Origin: Pseudooceanicola pacificus
GTDB taxonomy: Bacteria > Pseudomonadota > Alphaproteobacteria > Rhodobacterales > Rhodobacteraceae
Length of the DNA: 64,000 bases
Direction: 5' to 3'
Assembly (NCBI RefSeq): GCF_009789075.1
Contig: NZ_WNXQ01000008.1
Span: 1 to 64,000 of the forward strand
The position numbers and the translations under genes were made by a program. Position 1 is the first letter of the stretch. Each line of letters starts with the position of its first letter. Of the stretch, positions 26,594 to 35,113 are shown piece by piece. The notes below the pieces were generated by a model, which did not search any database, was not told the DNA's origin, and saw nothing but the letters and a program-made list of their open reading frames with translations.

Positions 26594-27769
26594 ATGAAAG
26601 AGTCTGTAATCATCGTTGGCGGCGGGCCCGTCGGGCTTCTGACGGCGCTTGGCCTGGGTCAGAAGGGCATCGACGTGACCGTGCTGGAGGCCGAAGACAA
26701 GCCCAACGACAGCCCGCGCGCCCTGGCCTATCCGGGACCGATCCTTGAATATTTCGACAACCTCGGCATCCTTGAGACCTGCAAGAGCCTGGGTATTGTC
26801 AAAACGGCAGTGGACTGGCTTGTCCATGATACCGGCGAGTTCCTGCACATGAGCATGGATTGCATGAAGGAGGTGTCGGACTACCCGATCAGCCTTCACG
26901 TCGGACAGGACAAGATCGCCCTGGTGGTTCTTGAGAAACTGGCGGATTTGCCGAATGTCACGGTGCGCTATTCCGCCAGGGTGAAGGACATCGCTCAGGA
27001 TCAGGCCGGTGTGCGGGTGACCCTGGATGGCGCCGCCGACGGTGAGGTTGTCGAAGGCCGCTGGCTCGTCGGGTGCGACGGCGCGTCGAGCGTGGTGCGT
27101 GAACGCGTGATGCAGACCAATTTCTTTGGCATCACCTGGCCCGAGCGGTTTGTCGCGACAAACATCTATTTCGATTTCGAAGCCGAGGGCTATACCGCGA
27201 CGACCTTTCAGGTGGATCACGAACACGGCGCGGTCATCGTCAAGATCGACCCGGAAGGGCTGTGGCGCTGCACCTACATGGAAAGCGAGGCGCTGCCGGT
27301 CGAGACGGTGGGCGACCGGATTGCCGAACGGTTCAAGGCCCTGCTGCCGGGTGACGGGGCGTGGAAGCTGAAGCAGCATTCGCCTTACCGGATGCACCAG
27401 CGCTGCGCCGATACGATGCGCGACGGGCGAATCCTTCTGGCAGGGGACGCCGCGCATATCACCAATCCGACCGGCGGGCTGGGGCTGACCAGCGGCGTTC
27501 TGGACAGCATGGCGCTGGTCGAGGCCCTGGGACAGGTCATCACCGACGGCCGCAACAGCGCCATCCTGACCGAATATTCCGATGACCGCCGGCGCAAGTT
27601 CCTTGAGATCGCCTCGCCGCGTGCCTCGGAAAACAAGAAGATCGTCTATCACATGGCACCCGGACAGCAGCGCGACGAATGGGTCGACTACATGCGCAGC
27701 GCCGCGCAAAGCCCGGATATCCTGCGGCAGATGTTCTCGTTCTCGGAACAATTGGTCACCCGCTTCTGA
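26594..27769 (+). CDS. FAD-dependent monooxygenase, single-domain (MhpA-like)
   Basis: A 391-residue class A flavin monooxygenase: GGGPVG at 9-14, DG motif LVGCDGASSVVRE, GD motif GRILLAGDAAHITNPTGGLG. It lacks the C-terminal thioredoxin-like domain of the two larger monooxygenases here (585 and 564 residues). It should hydroxylate an aromatic or heteroaromatic acid imported by the TRAP system encoded directly upstream. GAAAGG precedes the ATG. Confidence 0.88.
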   Translation: MKESVIIVGGGPVGLLTALGLGQKGIDVTVLEAEDKPNDSPRALAYPGPILEYFDNLGILETCKSLGIVKTAVDWLVHDTGEFLHMSMDCMKEVSDYPISLHVGQDKIALVVLEKLADLPNVTVRYSARVKDIAQDQAGVRVTLDGAADGEVVEGRWLVGCDGASSVVRERVMQTNFFGITWPERFVATNIYFDFEAEGYTATTFQVDHEHGAVIVKIDPEGLWRCTYMESEALPVETVGDRIAERFKALLPGDGAWKLKQHSPYRMHQRCADTMRDGRILLAGDAAHITNPTGGLGLTSGVLDSMALVEALGQVITDGRNSAILTEYSDDRRRKFLEIASPRASENKKIVYHMAPGQQRDEWVDYMRSAAQSPDILRQMFSFSEQLVTRF

Positions 27770-27844
27770 TGGGCTACGGTCGGCCATATGGGCGTTGTGC
27801 CCTGGCTGTGGCCGATCACAGGGTGCTTGCCATGAACTTGCACA

Positions 27845-27854
27845 TTGCATACAA
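27845..27854. promoter_or_regulatory. GntR-type box TTGCATACAA before the gntR gene
   Basis: Exact copy of the box at 23368-23377, ending 30 bp before the GTG start of the GntR regulator, where binding would repress or autoregulate that transcript. Confidence 0.5.
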
Positions 27855-27884
27855 AAAGTGAGCAATCGGAAGGAGAAGGCCAGC

Positions 27885-28571
27885 GTGGAAGACAGCAGAC
27901 GACGGGTCCTGGATATCAAGCGCCAGCCAACCGTGCATCTGGTTGCGGACCGCCTTCGCGAGGCCATCATCGAAGGCCATTTCGCGATTGGCGAACCGCT
28001 GAGCGAGGCGCGCCTGGCGCAGGAGTTCAACGTCAGCCGGACGCCGCTGCGCGAAGTCTTCCGCATTCTGGAAACCGAACGGCTGCTGAGCTCCGAGCCC
28101 TATCGCGGGGTGCGGGTCTTCACCATGGATGACGACGAGACGGAGGAGATCACCGCCTTTCGGATCCATATCGAAACCATCGCCCTGCGCGAGGCCGCGC
28201 GCCTGGCCAAGGAGCCGCTGCTTGCCGATCTGCGCGAGGTCACCGCGCGGATCGAAAAGGTCGTATCGGCCGGGCAGCGGGATCTCTTTGCCGCGCTCGA
28301 CACCGAATTTCACGACGTCTTTGTCACCCACGCCGGCAACCGCTATGTCGGCCGGGCGTTCGACCTGTTCCGCTGGCGGTTCGCGGCCCTGCGCCATCTG
28401 CTCAAGCACGATGAACAGGTGCTTGAACGTTCGTGCAACGGCCATCGCCAGATCATCGAGATGATTGCCCAGGACCGCATCGACGATGCCTGCGAGATCC
28501 TTGGGGAGCATATTCAGAACGGCAAGAACCGGTTCATGCAAAGCCTGAAAGAGGCGCTTCCACAGAAATAA
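27885..28571 (+). CDS. GntR family regulator, FCD subfamily (1)
   Basis: A 228-residue FadR-type regulator: winged helix at about 15-80 (AIIEGHFAIGEPLSEARLAQEFNVSRTPLREVFRIL, split into family-typical blocks) and an all-helical FCD ligand domain with metal-site residues in LDTEFHDVF and in the C-terminal HRQIIEMI helix. Start GTG at 27885 follows AGGAG by 9 nt; the open frame to its left belongs to the previous gene. It sits between the monooxygenase and the molybdoenzyme, with a TTGCATACAA box at its promoter. Confidence 0.9.
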   Translation: MEDSRRRVLDIKRQPTVHLVADRLREAIIEGHFAIGEPLSEARLAQEFNVSRTPLREVFRILETERLLSSEPYRGVRVFTMDDDETEEITAFRIHIETIALREAARLAKEPLLADLREVTARIEKVVSAGQRDLFAALDTEFHDVFVTHAGNRYVGRAFDLFRWRFAALRHLLKHDEQVLERSCNGHRQIIEMIAQDRIDDACEILGEHIQNGKNRFMQSLKEALPQK

Positions 28572-28627
28572 TCATCGGCGCCATCGGCCGGGCCGAAATT
28601 CGCGACACAGCCGGGAACGACAGGAAC

Positions 28628-30928
28628 ATGCAAAAGACCATCCGCCACAGCAGCCATTGGGGTGTCTTCGACCTAGACGTGGACGACAACCAGATCGTAG
28701 CGGTCCGGCCCTTCCACAAGGACCCGAACCCTTCGGAAATCATCCAGTCGGTCAGTGACTGGGCGACCTCGCCGCGCCGGCTGACCTTTCCCGTGGTGCG
28801 CCGCGGATGGCTGGAAAACCGTGACCGCAGCGGCCGGGGCGAGGACAGCTATGTCCGCGTCAGCTGGGACGAGGCCGAAGAGCTGGTCGCAGGTGAAATC
28901 AAGCGCGTCGCCGGCACCTATGGCAACGAAGCGATCTTTGCCGGGTCCTACGGATGGACCAGCGCCGGGCGCTTCCACCATGCCGCGACCCTGCTGAAAC
29001 GGATGCTGGGCCTGGCGGGCGGATATGTCGGACATGTGGATACCTATTCCATCGCGGCCGGGCCGGTGATCCTGCGTCACATCCTGGGTGAGGCGCATGC
29101 CTGTCAGGGCAGGGGAAGCACGCTCGACACCGTTGTCGAGCACAGCGAGATCGTGGTGATCTTTGGTGCCCTTTCTCCGCGCACGGCCCAGAACGAGGCC
29201 GGCGGCGTCGCACGGCACCGGCTCGAAGACTATCTCAAGGAACTGGTGGAGCGGGGCACGCGCATCGTGCTTGTGTCCCCCAGCCGCGACAACCTGCCCG
29301 ACTGGGTGCCCGCCGAATGGTGGCCGATCCGGCCGGGCACCGACGCCGCCCTCATGCTGGCGCTGTCGCAAGAGATCGTCGCCACCGGGCAGCACGACCG
29401 GGCCCTGATCGACCGGCTTGCCTCGGGCGTGGATGAATTCCTCGCCCATCTGGCTGGGCGCGGGGACGGTGTGACCAAATCCGCGGACTGGGCCGAAGGG
29501 ATCACCGGCATCGACGCGGATCGCATCCGCGCGCTGGCCGCGGATATCGCGCGCAAGCGCACGATGCTGCTGGCAAGCTGGAGCCTTCAGCGGGCGCAAT
29601 ACGGGGAACAGCCGTATTGGGCGGCGGTTGCCCTGGCCTGCGTGGCCGGGCAGATCGGCCTGCCCGGCGGCGGTGTGGGTTTCGGTTTCGGCTCCCTCGC
29701 CTGTGTCGGTGCGCCTTTCGGGACCGGACGCTCCCCGGCGATGTCGGCGGGGCCTAATCCGACCGGGCTGTCCATCCCCGTCGCGCGGGTGAGCGACATG
29801 CTCCTGAACCCCGGTGCGCCCTTCGATTACGAGGGGCAGACCCGGCACTTCCCCGATATCCGCCTGATCTACTGGGCCGGGGGCAATCCGTACCACCACC
29901 ATCAGGACCTCACCCGGCTGATGCAGGGATGGCAGCGCCCCGAGACCATCATCGTGCAGGATCCGATGTGGACCGCCACGGCGCAGCGCGGCGATATCGT
30001 CCTGCCCGCCAGCACCTCGCTGGAACGTAACGACATTTCGGGGTCGCGCCGCTCGGATCACATCGTCGCCATGCAGCAGGCCATTGCCCCGCTGGGCGAG
30101 GCACGGTCGGATTACGAGATCTTTTCGGCCATCGCCGCGCGGCTCGGCGTCAGTGAGGCCTTTACCGAGGGGCGGGATGAAATGGGCTGGCTGCGCCATA
30201 TCTACGACCTCACCCGGTCGGACGCGCAGGACCGCCTCGGTTTCGAGATGCCGGATTTCGACAGCTTCTGGGCCGAGGGTGATGCCCCGATGCCGGTGCA
30301 GTCGGGCACGACCTACCTGTCGGACTTCCGCGCAGACCCCGAGGCCGCGCCGCTGGCCACGCCGACCGGGCGCATCCTGCTGCACAGCGACCTGCTGGCC
30401 GAAAAGGGCTATGACGATTGCCCGCCCGTGCCCAGCTGGCTGCCGCCGACGGAATGGACAGACGGGCCGGACCGGAGCGCGCCGGACGTCTTTCACATGC
30501 TGACCCCGCAGCCCATCGGGCGGCTGCATTCCCAGCTGGAATCCGCCCCGTCGAGCCTGGAGATGAAACACGACGGCCTGGAACGGCTGCGCATGGCCCC
30601 GTCCGATGCCGAAAGGCTCGACCTGACCGACGGCACCAGCCTGCTCGTGTCCAACGGGCGCGGCCGCTGCCTGGCGAGCCTGTCAGTCGACCCCGACCTT
30701 GCCCCGGGCGTGGTCTGCCTGCCCACGGGGGCCTGGCTGGCACTGGACGACGGGTTGGAGATGTCAGGCAATCCCAACATCCTGACCCGGGACATTCCCG
30801 CCTCGCAGTTCAGCCAGGGCTGCGCGGCGCAGACCTGCCTTGTACGGGTCGAACCCTATCGCGGCAACCTGTCCCGGCAGGATGACCGTCACCACCCCGC
30901 GCGCTGGATCGTATCCGCAGCAGAATGA
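28628..30928 (+). CDS. Molybdopterin-dependent oxidoreductase, BisC/DMSO-reductase family
   Basis: A 766-residue bis-MGD molybdoenzyme. There is no Tat signal and no N-terminal [4Fe-4S] cysteine motif, as in cytoplasmic BisC. The predicted Mo ligand is S112 in SYGWTSAGRFHH, aligned with the serine of DMSO/TMAO/biotin-sulfoxide reductases. YWAGGNPYHHHQDLTRL and VQDPMWTATAQRGDIVLPAST are cofactor-binding family segments. Possible roles are S- or N-oxide reduction, or, as in pyrogallol transhydroxylase of the same superfamily, hydroxyl chemistry on a ring. ATG at 28628 follows AGGA; no partner subunit or chaperone is encoded nearby. Confidence 0.88.
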   Translation: MQKTIRHSSHWGVFDLDVDDNQIVAVRPFHKDPNPSEIIQSVSDWATSPRRLTFPVVRRGWLENRDRSGRGEDSYVRVSWDEAEELVAGEIKRVAGTYGNEAIFAGSYGWTSAGRFHHAATLLKRMLGLAGGYVGHVDTYSIAAGPVILRHILGEAHACQGRGSTLDTVVEHSEIVVIFGALSPRTAQNEAGGVARHRLEDYLKELVERGTRIVLVSPSRDNLPDWVPAEWWPIRPGTDAALMLALSQEIVATGQHDRALIDRLASGVDEFLAHLAGRGDGVTKSADWAEGITGIDADRIRALAADIARKRTMLLASWSLQRAQYGEQPYWAAVALACVAGQIGLPGGGVGFGFGSLACVGAPFGTGRSPAMSAGPNPTGLSIPVARVSDMLLNPGAPFDYEGQTRHFPDIRLIYWAGGNPYHHHQDLTRLMQGWQRPETIIVQDPMWTATAQRGDIVLPASTSLERNDISGSRRSDHIVAMQQAIAPLGEARSDYEIFSAIAARLGVSEAFTEGRDEMGWLRHIYDLTRSDAQDRLGFEMPDFDSFWAEGDAPMPVQSGTTYLSDFRADPEAAPLATPTGRILLHSDLLAEKGYDDCPPVPSWLPPTEWTDGPDRSAPDVFHMLTPQPIGRLHSQLESAPSSLEMKHDGLERLRMAPSDAERLDLTDGTSLLVSNGRGRCLASLSVDPDLAPGVVCLPTGAWLALDDGLEMSGNPNILTRDIPASQFSQGCAAQTCLVRVEPYRGNLSRQDDRHHPARWIVSAAE

Positions 30929-30995
30929 TCGCCACCCCGCGGCGCCCGCGTACCGGCAAGGCCGGACGTGCACCCTATTCACGAAAGGTAGACCC

Positions 30996-31583
30996 ATGAG
31001 CACCAAACCCGTCAGCCGCTTTCCCGTGCCCTCGCTGGACGACATGCCCGAGGACATCGCCACGCGCATCCGCGAGGTGCAGGAGAAATCCGGCTTTGTT
31101 CCCAATGTCTTTCTGGCCCTTGCGGCACGGCCCGACGAATTCCGCGCCTTCTTTGCCTATCACGACGCGCTGATGGACAAGCCCGGCAATCTGACCAAGG
31201 CCGAACGCGAGATGATCGTGGTCGCCACCAGTGCGTTGAACCAGTGCCAGTATTGTGTCGTGGCTCATGGGGCCATCCTGCGCATCCGGGCCAAGAACCC
31301 GCTGATTGCCGATCAGGTGGCGGCGAACTATCGCAAGGCCGATATCACCCCGCGCCAGAAGGCGATGATCGACTATGCGGTGAAGATCTCGGCCCGCGCA
31401 CAAGAGGTGAATGACGCGGATTTCGCCCTGCTGGCCGAGCATGGCTTTACCGAGGACGATATCTGGGACATCGGCATGATCTCGGCCTTCTTCGGCATGT
31501 CCAACCGGATCGCCAACATCACCTCGCTGCGGCCGAACGACGAATTCTACGCCCTCGGCCGGGATATGCCGATCCCGGCGTGA
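30996..31583 (+). CDS. AhpD-like / carboxymuconolactone decarboxylase-family protein
   Basis: A 195-residue protein of the peroxidase-related AhpD-like group, with the redox/catalytic motif C84-x-x-C87 and H91 (NQCQYCVVAHG). Relatives act as alkylhydroperoxidase partners or have unknown roles. The ATG at 30996 has GAAAGG upstream. It follows the molybdoenzyme by 67 bp in the same direction and precedes a strong hairpin, so it is likely the last gene of the unit; peroxide protection of that enzyme is a guess. Confidence 0.85.
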   Translation: MSTKPVSRFPVPSLDDMPEDIATRIREVQEKSGFVPNVFLALAARPDEFRAFFAYHDALMDKPGNLTKAEREMIVVATSALNQCQYCVVAHGAILRIRAKNPLIADQVAANYRKADITPRQKAMIDYAVKISARAQEVNDADFALLAEHGFTEDDIWDIGMISAFFGMSNRIANITSLRPNDEFYALGRDMPIPA

Positions 31584-31588
31584 GTCAT

Positions 31589-31627
31589 CGGCAGGGGCCC
31601 GGCGTGGCAGCGCCAGGGCCCTTGCCG
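31589..31627 (+). terminator. Hairpin terminator after the molybdoenzyme unit
   Basis: CGGCAGGGGCCC (31589-31600) pairs with GGGCCCTTGCCG (31616-31627), one wobble pair, with an inner GGCG/CGCC stem. There is no T-run, so termination strength is uncertain. Confidence 0.5.
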
Positions 31628-32002
31628 GATGTGTTGAACCGTCACGCACATCCCCGGGTGCGGCCTGGCACAGCCTGCAGGTTTGCTTTGCGGGCGTGGC
31701 GCAACGGTGACTATTCGCAAGAGCGGGTTTCGCGCGACCCTGTCCGGGCCGGGACCTGGTCTATCGTGGTCTCTTAGGTCCGGATGGACTGAGAGCCAAT
31801 GGTACCGTCCTGACCAAAGACCATCTTCATAAAATCGACGGCACGCAAAATTTCCTATAGGCCTTGTTATGTAAAGCCTCGGCCGACCGGTCAAAGGCCG
31901 TGGTTCTCCGTTTAGCGGATAGCCTGCAGGTCAGGGCTCGAATCGGGCGACCGCACATTCGACGCGCTCCTTCGCCCCCGACCGCCACCTTCAACACATC
32001 CG
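31628..32002. other. Intergenic stretch without a gene
   Basis: No coding frame stands out in this ~375-bp stretch. It holds a tRNA-like decoy: GGCCGACCGGTCAAAGGC at 31881-31898 resembles a class II tRNA D-arm, and CTCGAATC near 31937-31944 a T-loop, but no acceptor stem can be formed. It may be a degraded tRNA fragment. Confidence 0.35.
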
Positions 32003-32036
32003 AAAAGGCCCTGGCGTGGGAGACACCAGGGCCTTT
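32003..32036. terminator. Strong bidirectional hairpin terminator
   Basis: AAAGGCCCTGG (32004-32014) and CCAGGGCCTTT (32026-32036) are perfect 11-bp complements around an 11-nt loop. On the minus strand the stem is followed by TTTTC, which suits termination of the enolase-family gene ending at 32112. Confidence 0.7.
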
Positions 32037-32111
32037 CAGCGACCAGCCCTTCCTGTCGGAAGGTGATCGGGCCCGCGCCGACCGGGAACCGCTCCTGCCG
32101 GCGCGAATGTC

Positions 32112-33320
32112 TCAGCCGACGGTGAAGCGGCGGGCCTTTGCTGCGTCCAGAGCTGCGTCGACCAGGTCGATGCCCAGCCCGGGCGCGTCGGGGGCGCTCA
32201 TCACCCCGTCCTTCGGCTGCAGATCAATGGTGCAGAGCTCGCGGTTGGCGGGCTGGCGGGCATAGACATGGTGTTCGTGGATCTCGAAATTCGGGATCGC
32301 GGTTTCCACATGCAGCGCCACGGCTGTCGCGACGGGCGATCCGCAGACATGGCCCTGTACGGTGATGTCGTAGAGATGGGCCAGATCGCAAACCTTCTTG
32401 CCCTCGGTGATCCCGCCGACCAGGCCGAAATCGGGCTGCAGCATGTCGATGGCATTTGACGACAGATAGGGCTCGGCCCCCCACCTTGTATAAAGCCGCT
32501 CACCGGCGGCAAAGCGCGTCTCGGGGAAACTTTCGGACAGGCGGATCTGGGCGTTCGGGTTGGCGTAATGCACCGGCTCTTCCACCAGGTAGAGGCCCAC
32601 ATGGCGGCAGGCTTCGATCAGCTGGCGAGCGCCGGTCAGGCTTGGCAGGGAGTGCAGTTCCAGGATGATGCCGGTCGACGGTCCGACGCCATCGCGCACC
32701 GCCTCCATCCGCCGGACGTAAAGGTCCAGCTCGGCCGCAGTGAACATGCCGCGCACGTGGTCGTCGATCTTGCCGTCCTTGCCGATCATGACCGGATCGA
32801 CCTTCACGCAGTCATAGCCGTCGGCAACGGCCTTGACGCCCGCGTCGCGATAGGCGGCGGGATCGGTCAGGTCCTTGCGGTCGGTTTCGGACCAGTCGAA
32901 CTGGATCTGGCTGGCGTAGCAGCGCAGCGGGCGCGCGGCTGCGCCGCCCAGCAGGCGCCAGACGGGCAGCCCAAGCGCCTTGCCCTTGATATCCCAGAGC
33001 GCGGTGTCGATGGCGCTCATCGCGCCGATGACCACGGGACCGCCGCCCTCGGCCCAGAAGGACCGCCGGTAGATCCGTTCCCACAGCGCCTCATGCGCCA
33101 TGGCGTCGGCCCCGATGACGAAGGCCTCGCCCAGGGCTTCGAGCATGCCGATGGCCGAGGCCGCCCCCACGCCATAGGCCAGGCCGACCTCGCCGATCCC
33201 GGTCAGGCCGTCTTCGGTGGTGATGCGGACAAAAATCGGATTCCATCGGGCGATTCCGGCCGCTCCCGACATCGGGACATGGATGATCTCCATCCCCCTG
33301 ATCCTGTTGCTCGTACCCAT
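32112..33320 (-). CDS. Enolase-superfamily enzyme (mandelate racemase/dehydratase group)
   Basis: A 402-residue enolase-superfamily protein. Expected Mg ligands are E221 (LELHS), E247 (LVEEPV) and E273 (AGERLYTR), with general bases K173 (KVDP) and H324 (GHVCGS). The pattern is that of the mandelate racemase subgroup, which contains sugar-acid dehydratases and cycloisomerases; the exact reaction is not deducible. The ATG at 33320 is chosen because AGAGGAA lies 10 nt upstream; a frame opening further up at 33368 lacks this and would overlap the GntR-type box. It may act on a hydroxy- or ring-opened acid. Confidence 0.85.
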   Translation of the reverse strand: MGTSNRIRGMEIIHVPMSGAAGIARWNPIFVRITTEDGLTGIGEVGLAYGVGAASAIGMLEALGEAFVIGADAMAHEALWERIYRRSFWAEGGGPVVIGAMSAIDTALWDIKGKALGLPVWRLLGGAAARPLRCYASQIQFDWSETDRKDLTDPAAYRDAGVKAVADGYDCVKVDPVMIGKDGKIDDHVRGMFTAAELDLYVRRMEAVRDGVGPSTGIILELHSLPSLTGARQLIEACRHVGLYLVEEPVHYANPNAQIRLSESFPETRFAAGERLYTRWGAEPYLSSNAIDMLQPDFGLVGGITEGKKVCDLAHLYDITVQGHVCGSPVATAVALHVETAIPNFEIHEHHVYARQPANRELCTIDLQPKDGVMSAPDAPGLGIDLVDAALDAAKARRFTVG

Positions 33321-33351
33321 GCGCGGTCGTTCCTCTGAGTCAAAGTGTAGA

Positions 33352-33361
33352 TTGCATGCAA
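33352..33361. promoter_or_regulatory. GntR-type palindrome TTGCATGCAA upstream of the enolase-family gene
   Basis: A perfect 10-bp palindrome 32 bp upstream of the chosen start, one base different from the TTGCATACAA boxes at 23368 and 27845. Suggests common control by the GntR protein at 27885. Confidence 0.5.
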
Positions 33362-33592
33362 AGTGCAATAACTGCCCCGACCTGTCAACGTTCCATGATC
33401 GCCAGGCCGGAACGGTTCACCCCAAAGCCAATCCATCACATCCTGGACAAGGCCATCGCGGTCGGGATCATCGCGACCGCGTAGGTGTCGAATGCCGTGC
33501 TCAGGCGACTGGAACCGGACCCCCGACGTGGCATGCGCGGGTGTCTGCACAGCGGACTTTGCTGCCATTGGGCAATGTGCTTAAGGAGCGCC

Positions 33593-34120
33593 ATGACACA
33601 GCACATGATCAATACTGAACGACTGCTGCTGCGAGGCTGGAAGCCTGATGATCACGCACCATTTGCAGCAATGTGCGCTGACCCGGACGTCATGCGCTAC
33701 ATCGGAAATGGGAAAACGCGAACCGCGGACGACGCGGCACGACACATCGCGTCCTTTGAGAAAGAGTGGAGCGAACGAGGCTTCGGGTTGTTCGCCGTCG
33801 AATCCAAGCAAACCGGTGACCTGATTGGCTTCACAGGGTTCTCCTGGCCGAACTTCTTGCCCGAAGTGTTCCCCTCTGTCGAAATTGGCTGGAGGTTTTC
33901 CAGGCCGAGTTGGGGGAAAGGCTACGCAAGCGAAGCAGCGGCGGCCGCGCTTTCCTTCGGCATTGATGAATTGGGCATCACCGATATCGTGAGCATTTAC
34001 CAAATCGAGAACGGCGCTTCGGCGCGCATCATGCAAAAGCTCGGCATGACCTTTGACCGAAGAACGATTGACCCGACCTGTGAACGGGAGGTCGAGGTTT
34101 ATCGTCTACCTCAGCAATAA
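33593..34120 (+). CDS. GNAT family N-acetyltransferase
   Basis: A 175-residue RimJ/RimL-type GNAT: TERLLLRGWKPDDHAPFAAM at the start, acetyl-CoA loop region RPSWGKGYASEA (Q/RxxGxG/A variant) and IYQIENGASARIMQKLGM. It transfers an acetyl group from acetyl-CoA to an unidentified amine. The ATG at 33593 follows AAGGAG by about 7 nt; the frame extends upstream without support. It is a single gene between catabolic units and looks like accessory cargo. Confidence 0.88.
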   Translation: MTQHMINTERLLLRGWKPDDHAPFAAMCADPDVMRYIGNGKTRTADDAARHIASFEKEWSERGFGLFAVESKQTGDLIGFTGFSWPNFLPEVFPSVEIGWRFSRPSWGKGYASEAAAAALSFGIDELGITDIVSIYQIENGASARIMQKLGMTFDRRTIDPTCEREVEVYRLPQQ

Positions 34121-34123
34121 AGA

Positions 34124-34261
34124 CAGGTCTGGGCTCTTCCCCGCCGCAAGGCGCTGTACGAAAGCTACGGCTTTCTGCCGCTCACACCGAACCCGCTGAG
34201 GATGTTCTTGCCAGTCGGCGTCGCTCGCAAGCTGAACGCCGAGGCGACCGAAGGCAGCTGA
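34124..34261 (+). pseudogene. C-terminal fragment of a TacT-like GNAT protein
   Basis: The frame ending in TGA at 34259-34261 reads ALYESYGFLPLTPNPLRMF and then LPVGVARKL, matching the C-terminal helix-strand of GNAT toxins of the TacT type (ALxFYxxxGFxPxxxxPxRMFLP). No start codon or acetyl-CoA loop remains. It is a relic of a toxin-antitoxin locus, unrelated in detail to the intact GNAT just upstream. Confidence 0.55.
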
Positions 34262-34325
34262 CAGGACCTTGAGGCATACTGTCGGTCTGATCGGGCAAGC
34301 CGGACCGCATCCGTTACAGCACGTC

Positions 34326-34622
34326 TCACTTGTTCCCGTCGATCCACTTCGACATGAGCCCCTTGTCGCGGAAGCATTCGTCCGGGACGGCGCGCTGTTT
34401 GATCCGGGCAAGCTTTTCGGCAAAGGCCACCTGCTTGGAGGTGGGCCGCCGGTTCGCCCCCGAAACCGGTTTCAGCCTGGCCTGGGCTTCGATCCAGGCG
34501 CTCAGGGACCGACGGTCCTGCTGAATCTCCCTGGGCAGGAGGGTCTGGTTGCGCAGGGCGAGCAGGCGGGCATAGGCGATCTGCTTGGGCGTCGCAGGCA
34601 GGGCATGCGTGGTGGGTTCCAT
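34326..34622 (-). CDS. 98-residue protein with two tandem 37-residue repeats
   Basis: Residues 11-47 and 61-97 align without gaps, exactly 50 residues apart: TxKQ(I/V)A(Y/F)AxxLA, then P-x-E, D, and finally S-x-W-I. GGAAGGGAG precedes the ATG. Similar KQ-A-A-LA...D...W repeats occur at the C-termini of some plasmid DNA-processing proteins in alphaproteobacteria (recollection of the motif, not a search), so nucleic-acid binding is possible. Function unknown; cytoplasmic, basic overall. Confidence 0.75.
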   Translation of the reverse strand: MEPTTHALPATPKQIAYARLLALRNQTLLPREIQQDRRSLSAWIEAQARLKPVSGANRRPTSKQVAFAEKLARIKQRAVPDECFRDKGLMSKWIDGNK

Positions 34623-34662
34623 TGGGATACTCCCTTCCTGATTTTCTTAAGATATAGAACAT

Positions 34663-35113
34663 AACGGGAACAAAATCAACCCAAGCGTTCGGGATGCGCC
34701 GGGTCGATTGGCCGAGGGACGCCGGGAAAGATCAGGCCTGAGGGTGCCCGAAAACGGCGTCCGGGCCTGTCCCCACCCCGCATTCCGGGGTTTTCCGATG
34801 ACCCGTCCCGCGTCCGTTGCACCTTTCGTTCCTGGTCCCTCCGCTGATCGCGACCGGTGCGAGCGCCGCCGCGGCCAGGCGGACCGGGCGCCGGCACACG
34901 GACCGGACTGACCGGATCGTATCGCAGAGCGAACAGATCTCAGGTCTTTGTTTACGGCGCGCGGCTGGCGTCATTTTATCGACAAAACTGCCATTTCAGC
35001 GATTCTGCCGCTGATCTGAAGCAAGGCCCGCGCAGGGCTGATGCACTGCGCGATCAAAATCGCCTGAAACCGGAGAGGAGACCGGGATCAGGCCGCAAGG
35101 AGGAGATCACACC
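34663..35113. other. Intergenic stretch without a gene
   Basis: About 450 bp between the repeat protein and TRAP system 2. It should contain the promoter of the TRAP operon, but I see no clear -35/-10 pair, palindrome or coding frame. A good ribosome site (AAGGAGGAG) lies at its right end. Confidence 0.4.

Noticed and set aside
24551-28066. Very long open frame on the minus strand (over 1,100 codons)
   Set aside because: Antisense to the TRAP and monooxygenase genes; composition rich in His, Arg, Gln and Asp typical of a GC-rich shadow frame.
31870-31960. tRNA-like stretch with D-arm (GGCCGACCGGTCAAAGGC) and T-loop-like CTCGAATC
   Set aside because: No acceptor stem, no consistent anticodon arm and a mispaired T-stem; at most a degraded fragment.
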